Positions 42,731-51,830 of a stretch of 64,000 nt of DNA are shown here, one piece after another. The notes under the pieces were generated by a model, which saw only the letters and a list, made by a program, of their open reading frames with translations, was not told where the DNA came from and searched no databases. Each line of letters starts with the position of its first letter. The stretch's first letter is position 1. Origin of the DNA: Bog-756 sp963727955 (GTDB lineage: Bacteria > Actinomycetota > Acidimicrobiia > Acidimicrobiales > RAAP-2); assembly GCA_963727955.1 (NCBI GenBank), contig CAVSII010000005.1, positions 62,001-126,000 on the forward strand, given 5' to 3'. Made by a program: the position numbers and the translations under genes.

Positions 42731-44193
42731 CCATGGCCACCGACTCTCCGCCGGCAGGTGACGGCGTCACCGGCGGCCGTCATCGGGTGGTCATCGTCGG
42801 CGGGGGGTTCGGGGGCCTGCCGGCCACCCGCCTCCTCGGCGGGAAGCCGGTCGATGTGACATTGATCGACCGCCGGAACCATCATCTGTTCCAGCCCCTC
42901 CTCTACCAGACGGCCACCGGCATGCTGCCCCCCGGTCAGATCGCCCCGGCCCTGCGCCACATCGTCCGCCGGGAGAAGAACGTGCGGGTGCTGCTGGCCG
43001 ACGTCACCGGCTTCGACCTCGACCGCAGGGTGGTCCACGCCACTGTGGGTGGGCAGGTGGCCGTCGAGTATCCCTACGACAGCCTGATCGTGGCCGCCGG
43101 GGTGACCCAGTCCTACTTCGGGCACGACGAGTTCGCTTTTTTTGCGCCGGGTATGAAGACCCTCGACGACGCCTTCGAGCTCAGGCGCCGCATTTTCGGC
43201 GCCTTCGAGGTGGCCGAGTTGGTCACCGACCCCATACAGAAAGAGCGTTGGCTGACCGTCGTGGTGGTCGGAGCCGGGCCCACAGGGGTCGAACTGGCCG
43301 GCCAGGTGCGCGAGCTGGCCACCCGCAGTCTGCGAGGGGAGTTCCGGACCTTCGAGGCCTCCACGGTGCGGGTGATCCTGGTGGACGGGGGCAAGGAGCC
43401 CCTGGCCACCTTCGGCGACCGGCTCTCCGCCAAGACGGCCAAGACCCTCGAACACCTGGGCATCGAGTTGCGCATGGGCGGTCAGGTGGTGGGGGTCGAT
43501 GCCGACGGTGTCGATGTCAAGGGGCCGGACGGCAACACTCGGATCGAGGCCCGGACCACCATCTGGGCCGCCGGTGTCGAGGCCTCCCCCTTGGCCGGCC
43601 TGCTGGCCGGGGCCTCGGGCGCCACCGTCGACCGTGCCGGCCGGATCGCCGTTCTGCCCGACCTCACCCTGCCCGGCCATCCCGAAGTGTTCGCCGTGGG
43701 CGACATGGCCAGCCTGGACAAGTTGCCCGGTGTGGCCGAAGTGGCCATGCAGGGCGGCCTCCACGCCGCCAACACCATCCTCCGCGGCCTCAAGGGGGAG
43801 CCGGCCAAGCCTTTTCGCTACCGAGATTTGGGCAGTGCCGCCTCCATCGGTCGCTTCCGGGCCATCGTGAGCGTGAAGGGGATCCGTCTGAGCGGGTTTC
43901 CGGGCTGGGTGGTGTGGATGTTCATCCACCTGGCCTTTCTCACCGGGTTCGGCAATCGCCTGACAACCATGTTGAAGTGGCTGCGCTCGATGATCGGGCG
44001 GGGACGGGCCGAACGCGAGTTCAGTACCGCCCACACTGGCGGTGATCTGAGCCTGCCGGCCACGGTCAGGGAACAGGTCGAGCCCACCCTCTTCCCGGTG
44101 GTCGAAAAGACGGCGGGCTCCGATGGCCAGGCAACCGACCACAACCAGTCCGGACAGGAAGGGCGGCCACCCTCCCCCAAAACCAGCCGGTGA
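42727..44193 (+). CDS. Type II NADH:quinone dehydrogenase (NDH-2)
   Basis: 488 residues. Two dinucleotide folds are present: FAD site VVIVGGGFGGLPATRLL and NAD site VVVVGAGPTGVELAGQ, with the FAD-closing VFAVGDMASL. The C-terminal LSGFPGWVVWMFIHLAFLTGFGNRLTTMLKWL is the membrane-anchoring amphipathic region of NDH-2. The tail after it is long and hydrophilic. It passes electrons from NADH to quinone without proton pumping. The ATG overlaps the debranching-enzyme stop (ATGA). In context it could reoxidise NADH made by the neighbouring dehydrogenases. Confidence 0.9.
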   Translation: MTMATDSPPAGDGVTGGRHRVVIVGGGFGGLPATRLLGGKPVDVTLIDRRNHHLFQPLLYQTATGMLPPGQIAPALRHIVRREKNVRVLLADVTGFDLDRRVVHATVGGQVAVEYPYDSLIVAAGVTQSYFGHDEFAFFAPGMKTLDDAFELRRRIFGAFEVAELVTDPIQKERWLTVVVVGAGPTGVELAGQVRELATRSLRGEFRTFEASTVRVILVDGGKEPLATFGDRLSAKTAKTLEHLGIELRMGGQVVGVDADGVDVKGPDGNTRIEARTTIWAAGVEASPLAGLLAGASGATVDRAGRIAVLPDLTLPGHPEVFAVGDMASLDKLPGVAEVAMQGGLHAANTILRGLKGEPAKPFRYRDLGSAASIGRFRAIVSVKGIRLSGFPGWVVWMFIHLAFLTGFGNRLTTMLKWLRSMIGRGRAEREFSTAHTGGDLSLPATVREQVEPTLFPVVEKTAGSDGQATDHNQSGQEGRPPSPKTSR

Positions 44194-44248
44194 GAGCCAG
44201 GGCCGGCAGGTCATCAGGAGCCGAGGGAGCGCCAACGGTGCCGGCGCC

Positions 44249-45460
44249 GTGACGCCGTCGGGTGGAGCCAGCGAGCGACGCTTCGAGGTCATCACCGTCT
44301 ACGCCATCGGACTGTTCCAAGGACTGAGCCTGGTGGCCTTCCCCGCCGCGGCCAGCATCCTGCAGTCCTCCACCGGTTACGACCTTTCCAAGAGCCGCTA
44401 CGGCATCCTGTTCCTGCCCCAGGTGATCATGGCCATCGCCGGGTCGTTGGCCATGCCCACCCTGTCCCGCCGTTTCCGCCTCAAGCGGGTGTTGATGGCC
44501 GGTCTGATGGCCGACACGGTGTCCATGGCCCTGCTGGTGGTCAGCGATCCGGTCCGGACGGACGCCATCGCCTACCCGATGCTCCTGGTGGCCACCGCTG
44601 CCCTCGGCCTCGGGTTCGGTCTCACTCTGAGTTCGATCAGCACCTACGCCGGCGCCTTCATGCCCGACCGGCGGGACGTGGCCCTCACCGGGCTCAACGT
44701 CCTGCTCGGGCTGGGGACGGCCCTGTCGCCGCTGCTCATAGCCATCTTCCTCGACATCGGAGAATGGTGGTACCTCCCGCTGATCGCCGCCGCCGGGCTG
44801 GTGGTGTTGATCGGCCTCGCCCTGGTGCAGCCCATGGTGGTGCCGGAGGCCACGGCTAAAAAGTCTTCGGGCCGCATACCGGCCCTGTTCTGGCTGTTCG
44901 CCGCCGCCCTGGTCCTCTACGGGATCGGCGAGACCATGTTCGGCAACTGGGGGACCACCCTTTTGGTGGGCCGGGGGGTGAAGGCCACCTCGGCCAACAA
45001 TGCCCTGGCCGCCTTCTGGGCCTCGGTGACCGTGGGTCGACTGCTCATTGCCCTCAGCGGCACGTGGGTCCGGTCCACGTCGATCTATCTGGTGCTGCCG
45101 TGGGCCATGGCCGTGGCCCTCCTGCTGGTGCCCACCGCCCACACGGCGGCGGCGGGCATTCTTGTCTTCGCCTTCGGTGGTTTGGCCTGCTCCGGCTTCT
45201 TCCCCATCAGCGTGGGCTACGGCGAGGCCACGTTCCCTACCTTCGTCGAGCTGGCAGCCGGTTGGCTCATCGCCGCCTATCAGGTGGGCTACGGCTTGGC
45301 CGCCTTCGGGGGAGGGGTCCTCCAGAGCCAGGTGTCGCTGGCCTCCCTCTTCCGGGTGGCCGCCATCCTGGCCGCCGTGATGGGCGTGCTGGCCGTGGCC
45401 ATCGCCCGCCACCAACATCCCGCCGGCCGGACCGTTGCCCCCGCGGTCGGTGCCGCATGA
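44249..45460 (+). CDS. MFS transporter
   Basis: About 403 residues if begun at the GTG at 44249. An ATG at 44123 would overlap the NDH-2 gene by 71 nt and add a Pro/Gly/Arg-rich stretch, so I prefer the later start; neither ribosome-binding site is strong. About 12 helices, beginning FEVITVYAIGLFQGLSLVAFPAAASIL. Loop 2-3 reads PTLSRRFRLKRVL. The helix order resembles the sugar/FucP-like or nitrate-type MFS_1 carriers; the cargo is unknown. Within the carbohydrate and redox set it may import the sugar or polyol used by the adjacent oxidoreductase. Confidence 0.83.
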   Translation: MTPSGGASERRFEVITVYAIGLFQGLSLVAFPAAASILQSSTGYDLSKSRYGILFLPQVIMAIAGSLAMPTLSRRFRLKRVLMAGLMADTVSMALLVVSDPVRTDAIAYPMLLVATAALGLGFGLTLSSISTYAGAFMPDRRDVALTGLNVLLGLGTALSPLLIAIFLDIGEWWYLPLIAAAGLVVLIGLALVQPMVVPEATAKKSSGRIPALFWLFAAALVLYGIGETMFGNWGTTLLVGRGVKATSANNALAAFWASVTVGRLLIALSGTWVRSTSIYLVLPWAMAVALLLVPTAHTAAAGILVFAFGGLACSGFFPISVGYGEATFPTFVELAAGWLIAAYQVGYGLAAFGGGVLQSQVSLASLFRVAAILAAVMGVLAVAIARHQHPAGRTVAPAVGAA

Positions 45461-45500
45461 GCTCGAACATTCTACGAACATGCCTACGAAAGGAAGTCTG

Positions 45501-47054
45501 ATGCCCAAACCGTTCGACGTCATCATCATTGGATCCGGAGCCGGCGGGGGAACCCTGGCCCACACCCTGGCCTCGTCGGGCAAGCAGGTGCTCCTGCTCG
45601 AGCGCGGTCACTTCCTGCCGCGGGAGACCGAGAACTGGTCGCCCGACGATGTGTTCGTCGACGGGAGGTACATCTCGAAGGACACCTGGTACGACGGCGA
45701 TGGCACCGCCTTCCAGCCCCAGGTCCACTATTTCGTGGGCGGCGCCACCAAACTGTACGGGGCTGCCCTCTACCGCCTGCGTCCCGAGGACTTCGGCGAG
45801 ATCGCCCACGTCGACGGGGTTTCGCCGGCCTGGCCGGTCGGTTACGACGACTTCGAGCCCTTCTACACCAAGGCCGAGCAGCTCTACCAGGTCCATGGCA
45901 TTCACGGCGAGGACCCCACCGAAGGTCCCTTCTCGGCGCCGTACCCCGCACCCCCGGTCAGCCACGAGCCGCGCCTGCAGGAGATCTCCGACGCCCTCAC
46001 CGCCAAGGGGTACCACCCGTTCTCCGCCCCGTGCGGCATCCTGCTCGACGAATCCGACCGCAACCGCAGCCAGTGCATCCGCTGCGCGTGGTGCGACGGT
46101 TACCCGTGCATGGTCCACGCCAAGGCCGACGCCGAGGTCATGGCCGTCCGACCCAGCCTGCAGTGGCCGAACGTGACCCTGGAGACCGGCGCCGTGGTGA
46201 CCAAGCTGGAGACGGATCCGAGTGGGCGGACGGTAACCGGTGTGGTGGTCGACCGCGGCGGGGACACCGAGGTGTACCAGGGCGACATCGTGGTGGTGGC
46301 GGCCGGTGCCGCCAACACCGCAAAAATTCTGTTGAACTCGGCCAACGACGCCCATCCCACCGGGTTGGCCAACGGCTCGGACCAGGTCGGGCGCAACTAC
46401 ATGTTCCACAACTGCAAGGCACTGGTGTCGTTGAGCAAGGAGCCCAACGACACGGTGTTCCAGAAGACGCTCGGCATCAACGACTTCTACTTCGCCGGAG
46501 ACGGCCGCCAATGGCCCCTCGGCAACATCCAGATGGTGGGGAAGTCCAACGCCGGGGCCATGAAGGGAGAGGAGCCCAAGCTGACCCTTTTGGCCCCCCA
46601 CTGGACCCTCGACGACGTGGCCAAGCACGCGGTGGACTGGTGGCTCACCACCGAGGACCTGCCCCGTCCCGACAACCGGGTGACCACCGACGCGGAAGGG
46701 AACGTCCACCTGGCCTACCAGGCCACCAACAACGAGGAGGCGGACGGCCTCTATAAGGAGCTGCGGACCATCCTCAACCACGTGGGCATGGCCGACCATC
46801 ACATCCTGAGCAAGAACTTCTACATGAGCATGAGTGTCCCGGTGGCCGGGTGCGCCCACCAGGCGGGGACGGCCCGGTTCGGGAGCGACCCGGACACCTC
46901 GGTGCTCGACGTCAATTGCAAGGCCCACCAGCTGGACAACCTTTACGTGGTGGACACCAGCTTCTTCCCGAGCATCGGGGCGGTGAACCCGGCCCTGACG
47001 GCCATGGCCAACGCCATCCGGGTGGGCGAGCATCTGACCGAACGGCTGCAGTGA
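45501..47054 (+). CDS. GMC-family FAD oxidoreductase
   Basis: 517 residues with AGGAAG upstream. FAD-binding VIIIGSGAGGGTLAHTLA at residues 7-24, and VLLLERGHFLPRE. The C-terminal GMC signature holds VAGCAHQAGTARFG, with the catalytic His, and FFPSIGAVNPALTAMANAIR. A Cys-rich CIRCAWCDGYPCMVH segment in the middle is typical of the glucose-methanol-choline subgroup close to bacterial polyol/sugar dehydrogenases. It should oxidise an alcohol to aldehyde or ketone. Flanked by an MFS carrier and an aquaporin, so uptake of its substrate is suggested. Confidence 0.9.
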   Translation: MPKPFDVIIIGSGAGGGTLAHTLASSGKQVLLLERGHFLPRETENWSPDDVFVDGRYISKDTWYDGDGTAFQPQVHYFVGGATKLYGAALYRLRPEDFGEIAHVDGVSPAWPVGYDDFEPFYTKAEQLYQVHGIHGEDPTEGPFSAPYPAPPVSHEPRLQEISDALTAKGYHPFSAPCGILLDESDRNRSQCIRCAWCDGYPCMVHAKADAEVMAVRPSLQWPNVTLETGAVVTKLETDPSGRTVTGVVVDRGGDTEVYQGDIVVVAAGAANTAKILLNSANDAHPTGLANGSDQVGRNYMFHNCKALVSLSKEPNDTVFQKTLGINDFYFAGDGRQWPLGNIQMVGKSNAGAMKGEEPKLTLLAPHWTLDDVAKHAVDWWLTTEDLPRPDNRVTTDAEGNVHLAYQATNNEEADGLYKELRTILNHVGMADHHILSKNFYMSMSVPVAGCAHQAGTARFGSDPDTSVLDVNCKAHQLDNLYVVDTSFFPSIGAVNPALTAMANAIRVGEHLTERLQ

Positions 47055-47193
47055 CCCTCACAGCGGCACCGGTCCCCTTCGGCTCGCTTAGTAGTGTCCG
47101 TCCGGACTCGGCCTCCTGCCCGTCCGCTCACCGACCCGGCGGGAACACCGACGTTCCGAAAAATCCCTGTGTTCCCGAAAGGCGTGATGGACG

Positions 47194-48015
47194 ATGACAA
47201 CAACCACACAAGAACTCAACGCGCTCGGCCCGCTGGCCCGCTACGAGCAGAACATCATCGATCGGATCAGCGACTTCAAAGACCCCCACCAGGAGTGGCG
47301 CCGCCTCTTCTCCGAGCTGCTGGGTACCTTCTTTTTGGTACTGGCGGCCGCCGGTTCGGGCATGATGGGTCACGCCTTTCCCGGGACCATCAGCCGTACG
47401 GCGGCCGTGGTGGCGCCGGCCCTGACCGTCCTGGCCATCATCCTGTTCATGGGCAAGGTGTCCGGCGCCCACCTCAATCCGGCGGTCAGCATTGCCTTCG
47501 CCCTGCGTCGCGACTTCCCCTGGCAGCGGGTGCCCGGCTATATCGTCGTACAACTGGTCGGGGCCACCCTGGCCGCCCTCTTCCTCCACGCTGTGATCCA
47601 CGCCTCGGCCACCTACGGATCCAACTACCCCGCCCACGGTTACTCCGACTTGGCGGCGTTCTGGATGGAGCTGATCCTGACCACCGGACTGGTCAGCGTG
47701 ATCCTGGGGACAGCGTCGGGGGCCCAGAACATCGGCCTGTTCGGTGCTTTCGGCGTCGGGGGCTACATCGCCCTGGCCGGCCTGTGGGGTAGCCCCATCT
47801 CGGGCGCCTCGATGAACCCGGCCCGCACCTTCGGGCCCGACCTGGTCGGCCGTTCCTTCGACGGTTACTGGGTCTACATCGCCGGCCCCCTGGCCGGCGC
47901 CTTGGTCGCCGTCACCATCGCCTTCGTCCTGCGGGGCCCCGGCGGTGGGAGGTCAGGCTCGGGTGCGGCCCAGGGCGACATCTTCACCGAAACATACGAG
48001 GCGGGAAAGTCTTGA
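47194..48015 (+). CDS. Aquaporin/glycerol-facilitator (MIP) family channel
   Basis: 273 residues, six helices. Both pore motifs are intact: HLNPAVSIAFALRRDF and ASMNPARTFGPDLV, the latter with the selectivity-filter Arg. A 35-residue hydrophilic N-terminus precedes the first helix (LFSELLGTFFLVLAAAGSG). Whether it passes water only or also glycerol cannot be read from the motifs alone. It ends the plus-strand carbohydrate/redox gene set, 139 nt after the GMC gene, and may be transcribed separately. Confidence 0.92.
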   Translation: MTTTTQELNALGPLARYEQNIIDRISDFKDPHQEWRRLFSELLGTFFLVLAAAGSGMMGHAFPGTISRTAAVVAPALTVLAIILFMGKVSGAHLNPAVSIAFALRRDFPWQRVPGYIVVQLVGATLAALFLHAVIHASATYGSNYPAHGYSDLAAFWMELILTTGLVSVILGTASGAQNIGLFGAFGVGGYIALAGLWGSPISGASMNPARTFGPDLVGRSFDGYWVYIAGPLAGALVAVTIAFVLRGPGGGRSGSGAAQGDIFTETYEAGKS

Positions 48016-48064
48016 CGTAGGGCTCGGGTGGGCAGCAACCCGTAAGGGGTGGTGCGCCTAACGA

Positions 48065-48892
48065 TCAACCCTCCGGTCCGGAGAGACCCAGCATGGCGGT
48101 GACCCCGTGATCCCTCCCTGCCGTATATCCCCCGTCCACGGTGAGGGTGTGCCCGGTGATGAAGGACGAATCGTCCGACAGCAGAAAGGCTGCAGCTGCG
48201 GCGACCTCTTCGGGCCGTCCGAAGCGTCGCAGCTTGTGCTCGGCCACGGCGTTGGCCTTGGACCCCTCCAACCCGGGCCAGTCAAAGACGTTCCGGGTCA
48301 TGGGCGTATCGATGAAGCCGGGGCACACGGCGTTGACCCTGATGCCACGGCCGGCGTAGTCGATGGCCATGCTCTTGGTGAGAAGGACCACGCCCCCCTT
48401 GGAGGCACTGTAGACACTGCCGCCGGCCGTGCCTTCCAGCCCCTCGATGCTGGCCATGGTGACCACCGCACCGCGGGAGCCGCCCACCATGGGTTGGGCC
48501 AGCATGGCATCGACGACGTGCTTGGCCACCAGATAGGTGCCGGTCAGATTTACCCGGAGGACCCGATCCCACTCCTCGGTGGCCAGCGTGTGCACCGGAC
48601 CGCCGCTGGCCACCCCGGCCGAGTGCACCACCCCGTCGATCCGACCTGCGAATCGAGTGGCAGCAGCCACCAACTCCAGCACTGATGCTTCGTCGGTGAC
48701 GTCGGCCAATTGGAAATCCCACGACGGGGTGGACGCCTGCTCTCCCGGCGATCCGGTCGGGCCCACCTCGGGCTCGACCATGTCCGATCCCATCACCCGA
48801 GCCCCTTCCTCCATCAACCGGTTGGCGCAGGCCCACCCGATTCCCGATGCCGCCCCAGTGACGATGAAGCACTTCTGGTCGAGCCCTCGCAT
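48065..48892 (-). CDS. Short-chain dehydrogenase/reductase
   Basis: 275 residues with GGAGG 4 nt before the ATG. Cofactor loop VTGAASGIGWACANRL, then HSAGVASGG in place of the standard NNAG, catalytic YSASK and a terminal LTVDGGYTAGRD. The Asn of NNAG is replaced by His, which is seen in some SDRs. The substrate is unknown. It lies downstream of the zinc dehydrogenase on the same strand (82-nt gap), so a shared pathway is plausible. Confidence 0.87.
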   Translation of the reverse strand: MRGLDQKCFIVTGAASGIGWACANRLMEEGARVMGSDMVEPEVGPTGSPGEQASTPSWDFQLADVTDEASVLELVAAATRFAGRIDGVVHSAGVASGGPVHTLATEEWDRVLRVNLTGTYLVAKHVVDAMLAQPMVGGSRGAVVTMASIEGLEGTAGGSVYSASKGGVVLLTKSMAIDYAGRGIRVNAVCPGFIDTPMTRNVFDWPGLEGSKANAVAEHKLRRFGRPEEVAAAAAFLLSDDSSFITGHTLTVDGGYTAGRDHGVTAMLGLSGPEG

Positions 48893-48974
48893 GGTTCCTC
48901 CGTTTGCTGATTCATCCGTTCACGCCATGCCTCCGGGGCCGACGGCCGGTCCTCGGGCGGTGTCGCCTACCGCC

Positions 48975-50153
48975 CTATGGTCGGAAGACGACCTTGATGG
49001 CGTGAGTCCTGTCGCGGTCGATGGCCGTCTCCACTGCCGTGCGGTACTCCTCGAGCGGGAATTGGTGGGTGATGACCGCGTCGTTCAGGAGTCCGGCGGC
49101 CAGGATGTCCAGGGCGCGGTCCACCGAGTGCCTCCCCGGGCCACCGGCCAGCCCGGGAGCGGAGCCGGAATCCACGGTGTGATCGATAGAGCCGACCAGG
49201 GCCGCCTCCTTGTACCAGATCGGGGTGAGGTCGACCTCGCTGATGCCGGCCGCCCCCAGCAGGAGAACGGTTCCCCGGTGGCCGACGGCACGTAGCGCCT
49301 CGGTGACCGACTGCGGCGAGCCGACCGCCTCCACCACGTAGGGAAAGCCACCCATCAACATGACGTGTGCCTTGCGCCCGATGACCCGGGCTCCGACCAG
49401 CTTGGCCAAGGTCTCGAAGTGCGCATTGTCGGGATCGGTCCGCACCACCTCGTCGGCGCCACACAGGGAGGCGGCCTCGGCCTGGTGGGCGTGACGGGCG
49501 AGCACCGTCACCGGGCAGCGGGGGAAGAGACCCTTGAGCGCCGCTACCGAGGCCAGTCCGATGATGCCGGCCCCGACCACCAGGACGGGGTCGCCATCGG
49601 TGGGCGGGGCCCGCAGCAGGCCGTGGCAGGCGATGGAGACCGGTTCGTGCAGACAGGCGATGTCGTCCGTGACCGCCTCGGGTATGGGGTGCAGCATCGA
49701 CTGATGGGCAAGCACCTGCTCACCCCAACCGCCGCCCAGGTCGGCGGTGAATCCGAGCGAGCGTCCGCTGCTCACGATGCGGCTGTCGAGCTGGAGGCAC
49801 GAGGAGGTCCATCCACGGGCGCAGTTGGCGCACGGTGGATCGATTCCCCGAGCAGCGCAGGCTATGCACGGATCGACCGCCACCCGGGTCCCCACCGCAA
49901 TCGAGCACCCGGGTCCCGATTCGATCACCCGTCCGGCGATCTCGTGACCCAGAAGGAACGGAAACGATCCCGTCGACATAAGGGTGGGCGACGGTCCGGT
50001 GTTGTGGGCGAACAGATGGAGGTCGCTGCCGCAGATCCCCCCGGTGGTGACCGCCACCCGGACCCAGTCCCCGGCCGGTAGCGCAGGCTCGGGAACGTCG
50101 ACCAGTGATGCGGGAAAGGCCGGATCGACCATATCGAACTGGATGGCGCGCAC
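48975..50153 (-). CDS. Zinc-dependent alcohol dehydrogenase (MDR family)
   Basis: 392 residues from a GTG start with a TACGCT -10 element 6 nt upstream, so probably leaderless. Catalytic zinc: GGICGSDLHLF and LGHEIAGRV. Structural zinc: four Cys in CIACAARGIDPPCANCARG and the following SSC. Rossmann region VLVVGAGIIGLASVAALKG. It oxidises an alcohol with NAD(P); the substrate is unknown. Divergent from the frameshifted PhyH gene, with the two promoters about 70 bp apart. Confidence 0.9.
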   Translation of the reverse strand: MRAIQFDMVDPAFPASLVDVPEPALPAGDWVRVAVTTGGICGSDLHLFAHNTGPSPTLMSTGSFPFLLGHEIAGRVIESGPGCSIAVGTRVAVDPCIACAARGIDPPCANCARGWTSSCLQLDSRIVSSGRSLGFTADLGGGWGEQVLAHQSMLHPIPEAVTDDIACLHEPVSIACHGLLRAPPTDGDPVLVVGAGIIGLASVAALKGLFPRCPVTVLARHAHQAEAASLCGADEVVRTDPDNAHFETLAKLVGARVIGRKAHVMLMGGFPYVVEAVGSPQSVTEALRAVGHRGTVLLLGAAGISEVDLTPIWYKEAALVGSIDHTVDSGSAPGLAGGPGRHSVDRALDILAAGLLNDAVITHQFPLEEYRTAVETAIDRDRTHAIKVVFRP

Positions 50154-50159
50154 TCGGTC

Positions 50160-50165
50160 AGCGTA
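50160..50165 (-). promoter_or_regulatory. -10 element TACGCT for a leaderless dehydrogenase transcript
   Basis: TACGCT (minus strand) matches the TANNNT actinobacterial -10 pattern. It ends 6 nt before the GTG start at 50153. No ribosome-binding site precedes the start. No convincing -35 was seen. Confidence 0.5.
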
Positions 50166-50238
50166 CGCGGTTCTGGCCGTCGGGATCGGTGGGATCGGTC
50201 GGGCGCGGCAAGGACCTCACGCCTACGGACCCCATGCC

Positions 50239-50244
50239 TAGGAT
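50239..50244 (+). promoter_or_regulatory. -10 element TAGGAT for a leaderless PhyH transcript
   Basis: TAGGAT ends 5 nt before the first possible GTG start at 50250 of the PhyH gene. With the opposite-strand element at 50160 it forms a compact divergent promoter pair. There is no ribosome-binding site. Confidence 0.5.
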
Positions 50245-50249
50245 GCGCA

Positions 50250-51136
50250 GTGGTGCGGGTGAGCGATGCCAGTCTCGACGAGGTGGGTGAGCGGGGATTC
50301 TGTCTCATCGAGGGATTTTTGAGCCTGGATGAACTGGAGGCGGCTCAGCAGCGCCCTCTGGCTGCACTTCCCACGTCCCGAGGAGTTCTTCGCCGACCCG
50401 TCGCGCCATCCCCAGTACAACGGCGATCAATTCGGTGGCGTTCTCGAGTTCCCCTACAAATCGTGGGATCTCAATCACCTGGCCTTCCACCCGGACCTGG
50501 TCGATGGCGTGGAGCGCTACCTGGGTACCGCCGATCTCCACTTGTACAAAGTGGAGCTGTGGGCCAAGTACGGGGGAGCCGCCGATTACGACCAGCCCCT
50601 CCACCGCGACTACGGCAGTCACAGTCTGGTAACCCCTCGACCCGATCGCCGCTACCAGCAGTTGACGACGTTCATCTTCCTCTCCGACGTCACCGGCGAC
50701 GACGGCCCGACCCGCATCGTCCCTTTCGAACGGGGCCGGGAGGTGCCCTTCACGCCGCTGTACCTCCCGTTCGGCCAACTGGCCGAGTACGAGATTCCGG
50801 CGGTGGCACCAGCAGGGAGCCTGCTCGTGTACCGGACGGACATCCTGCACCGGGGCTCGAACATCACCGGTGTCCGGTTCGTCGCGGTTCTCGCTCCTGG
50901 CCGACTTCCAGGTCAGGGGCACCACCTGGGGCGGGAAGATGGCCTGGCCCAAGCAGTCCCCGCAGCGCTGGGCCAAGCTCATGCCCCAGTGCTCTGTGCG
51001 CCAGCGGGACCTCTTCGGATTTCCGAGACCGGGCGACCACTATTGGAACGAGCAGACGCTGGCCGACGTCGCCCTCCGCTACCCGGGGATGGACATGGGG
51101 CCCTATGGCGGCGCAGGCACGGCCAGCGAGTCCTGA
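50250..51136 (+). pseudogene. Phytanoyl-CoA dioxygenase (PhyH)-family gene with two frameshifts
   Basis: Three frames must be joined to recover one protein. Residues from 50250 give DEVGERGFCLIEGFLSLDEL. Near 50346-50352 the frame changes to the one coding ALWLHFPRPEEFFADP onward, which carries the iron ligands HRD (in QPLHRDYGSH) and the distal His in ILHRGSNITG. Near 50876-50884 it changes again to SRFSLLADFQVRGTTWGGKMAW and the natural C-terminus. Each break is repaired by removing one base, so both act as +1 insertions. The protein is otherwise full length for a 2-oxoglutarate/Fe(II) dioxygenase. It is either a recent pseudogene or sequencing error. Confidence 0.8.
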
Positions 51137-51191
51137 CCACAGGGCCGACGGGCTGTCCGGGCCGCCCTGGCGGGATGGCACCGATGTCCGG

Positions 51192-51299
51192 CGGGATGAA
51201 GCAGAGTGGTCGGGACGAAGCAGAGTGGTTCGGTGTGAAACAGAGTGGTCGGTGTGAAACAGAGTGGTTGGTGAGAAACAGAGTGGTTGGTGTGAAACG
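51192..51299. repeat. 19-bp tandem repeat, about five copies
   Basis: CAGAGTGGT occurs at 51202, 51221, 51241, 51260 and 51279, within a unit close to GGTGTGAAACAGAGTGGTY. The period is 19 bp except for one of 20. It sits in the 262-bp gap between the PhyH pseudogene and the PAS gene; the rest of that gap shows no other feature. There are no unique spacers, so it is not a CRISPR. Confidence 0.88.
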
Positions 51300-51398
51300 G
51301 CGGGCCGGTGTGGCTGCCGGAGAGGCGACATTTGGCAGGGGAGCCCTGGTCGGCAACGATGGGCGCAATGGTGACGAGACGGGCGGCGGGGAGTGGTG

Positions 51399-51830
51399 AT
51401 GAGTGATCCGCTGGGTACGCCGGGTTCACCCAAGAGTCTGCCGCTGATCCTGGCTCGCGAGCTCGCCTCCAATCTGGCCACGCCGATGTTCCTGTTGGAC
51501 GCCGGAGGCATGCTCGTCTTCTACAACGATGCGGCCGCGCAACTGCTCGGGGAGTCGTTTGCCGAGCTGGGGGAGACGCCGTCGGGCGAGTTCGGGGAAT
51601 CCCTCAACCTGGCCACGCCCGATGGTCGAGCCCTTCGCCGCCGTGACTCTCCGGCGGGAATCGCCTTCTTCGAACGTCGACCGGCTCACGAGACCCTTCT
51701 GGCATCGTCCTTCGACGGCGAGCGGCGCGAATACGAGGCGACGGCCTACCCGTTGATCGGAGCGGAGGGAGAAATGCACGGCGTCGTGGCCGTCTTCTGG
51801 GAGTCTGCCGGAGCGGACAGTGAAGCCTGA
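51399..51830 (+). CDS. Single PAS-domain protein
   Basis: 143 residues from the ATG at 51399 with GGGGAG upstream; GTG codons at 51393 and 51396 are alternatives. The PAS core is NLATPMFLLDAGGMLVFYNDAAAQLLGESFAEL, then a charged middle and the closing strands YEATAYPLIGAEGEMHGVVAVFWE. No output domain is attached, so it probably signals by binding a partner. Its TGA overlaps the ATG of the next MBL gene (TGATG), so that enzyme is the likely partner. Confidence 0.83.
   Translation: MSDPLGTPGSPKSLPLILARELASNLATPMFLLDAGGMLVFYNDAAAQLLGESFAELGETPSGEFGESLNLATPDGRALRRRDSPAGIAFFERRPAHETLLASSFDGERREYEATAYPLIGAEGEMHGVVAVFWESAGADSEA

Noticed and set aside
40904..44295. Two very long minus-strand open frames opposite the debranching enzyme and NDH-2
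   Set aside because: The plus strand carries complete enzyme motifs and start-stop overlaps; the minus frames are His/Gly/Gln-rich with no recognisable domain.
45267..47033. 588-codon minus-strand frame opposite the GMC oxidoreductase
   Set aside because: The GMC signatures are on the plus strand; the antisense frame is Val/Gly/His-rich and a shadow of codon bias.
51192..51299. Possible CRISPR array
   Set aside because: The repeats are directly adjacent with no unique spacers of constant length, and there are no cas genes nearby.
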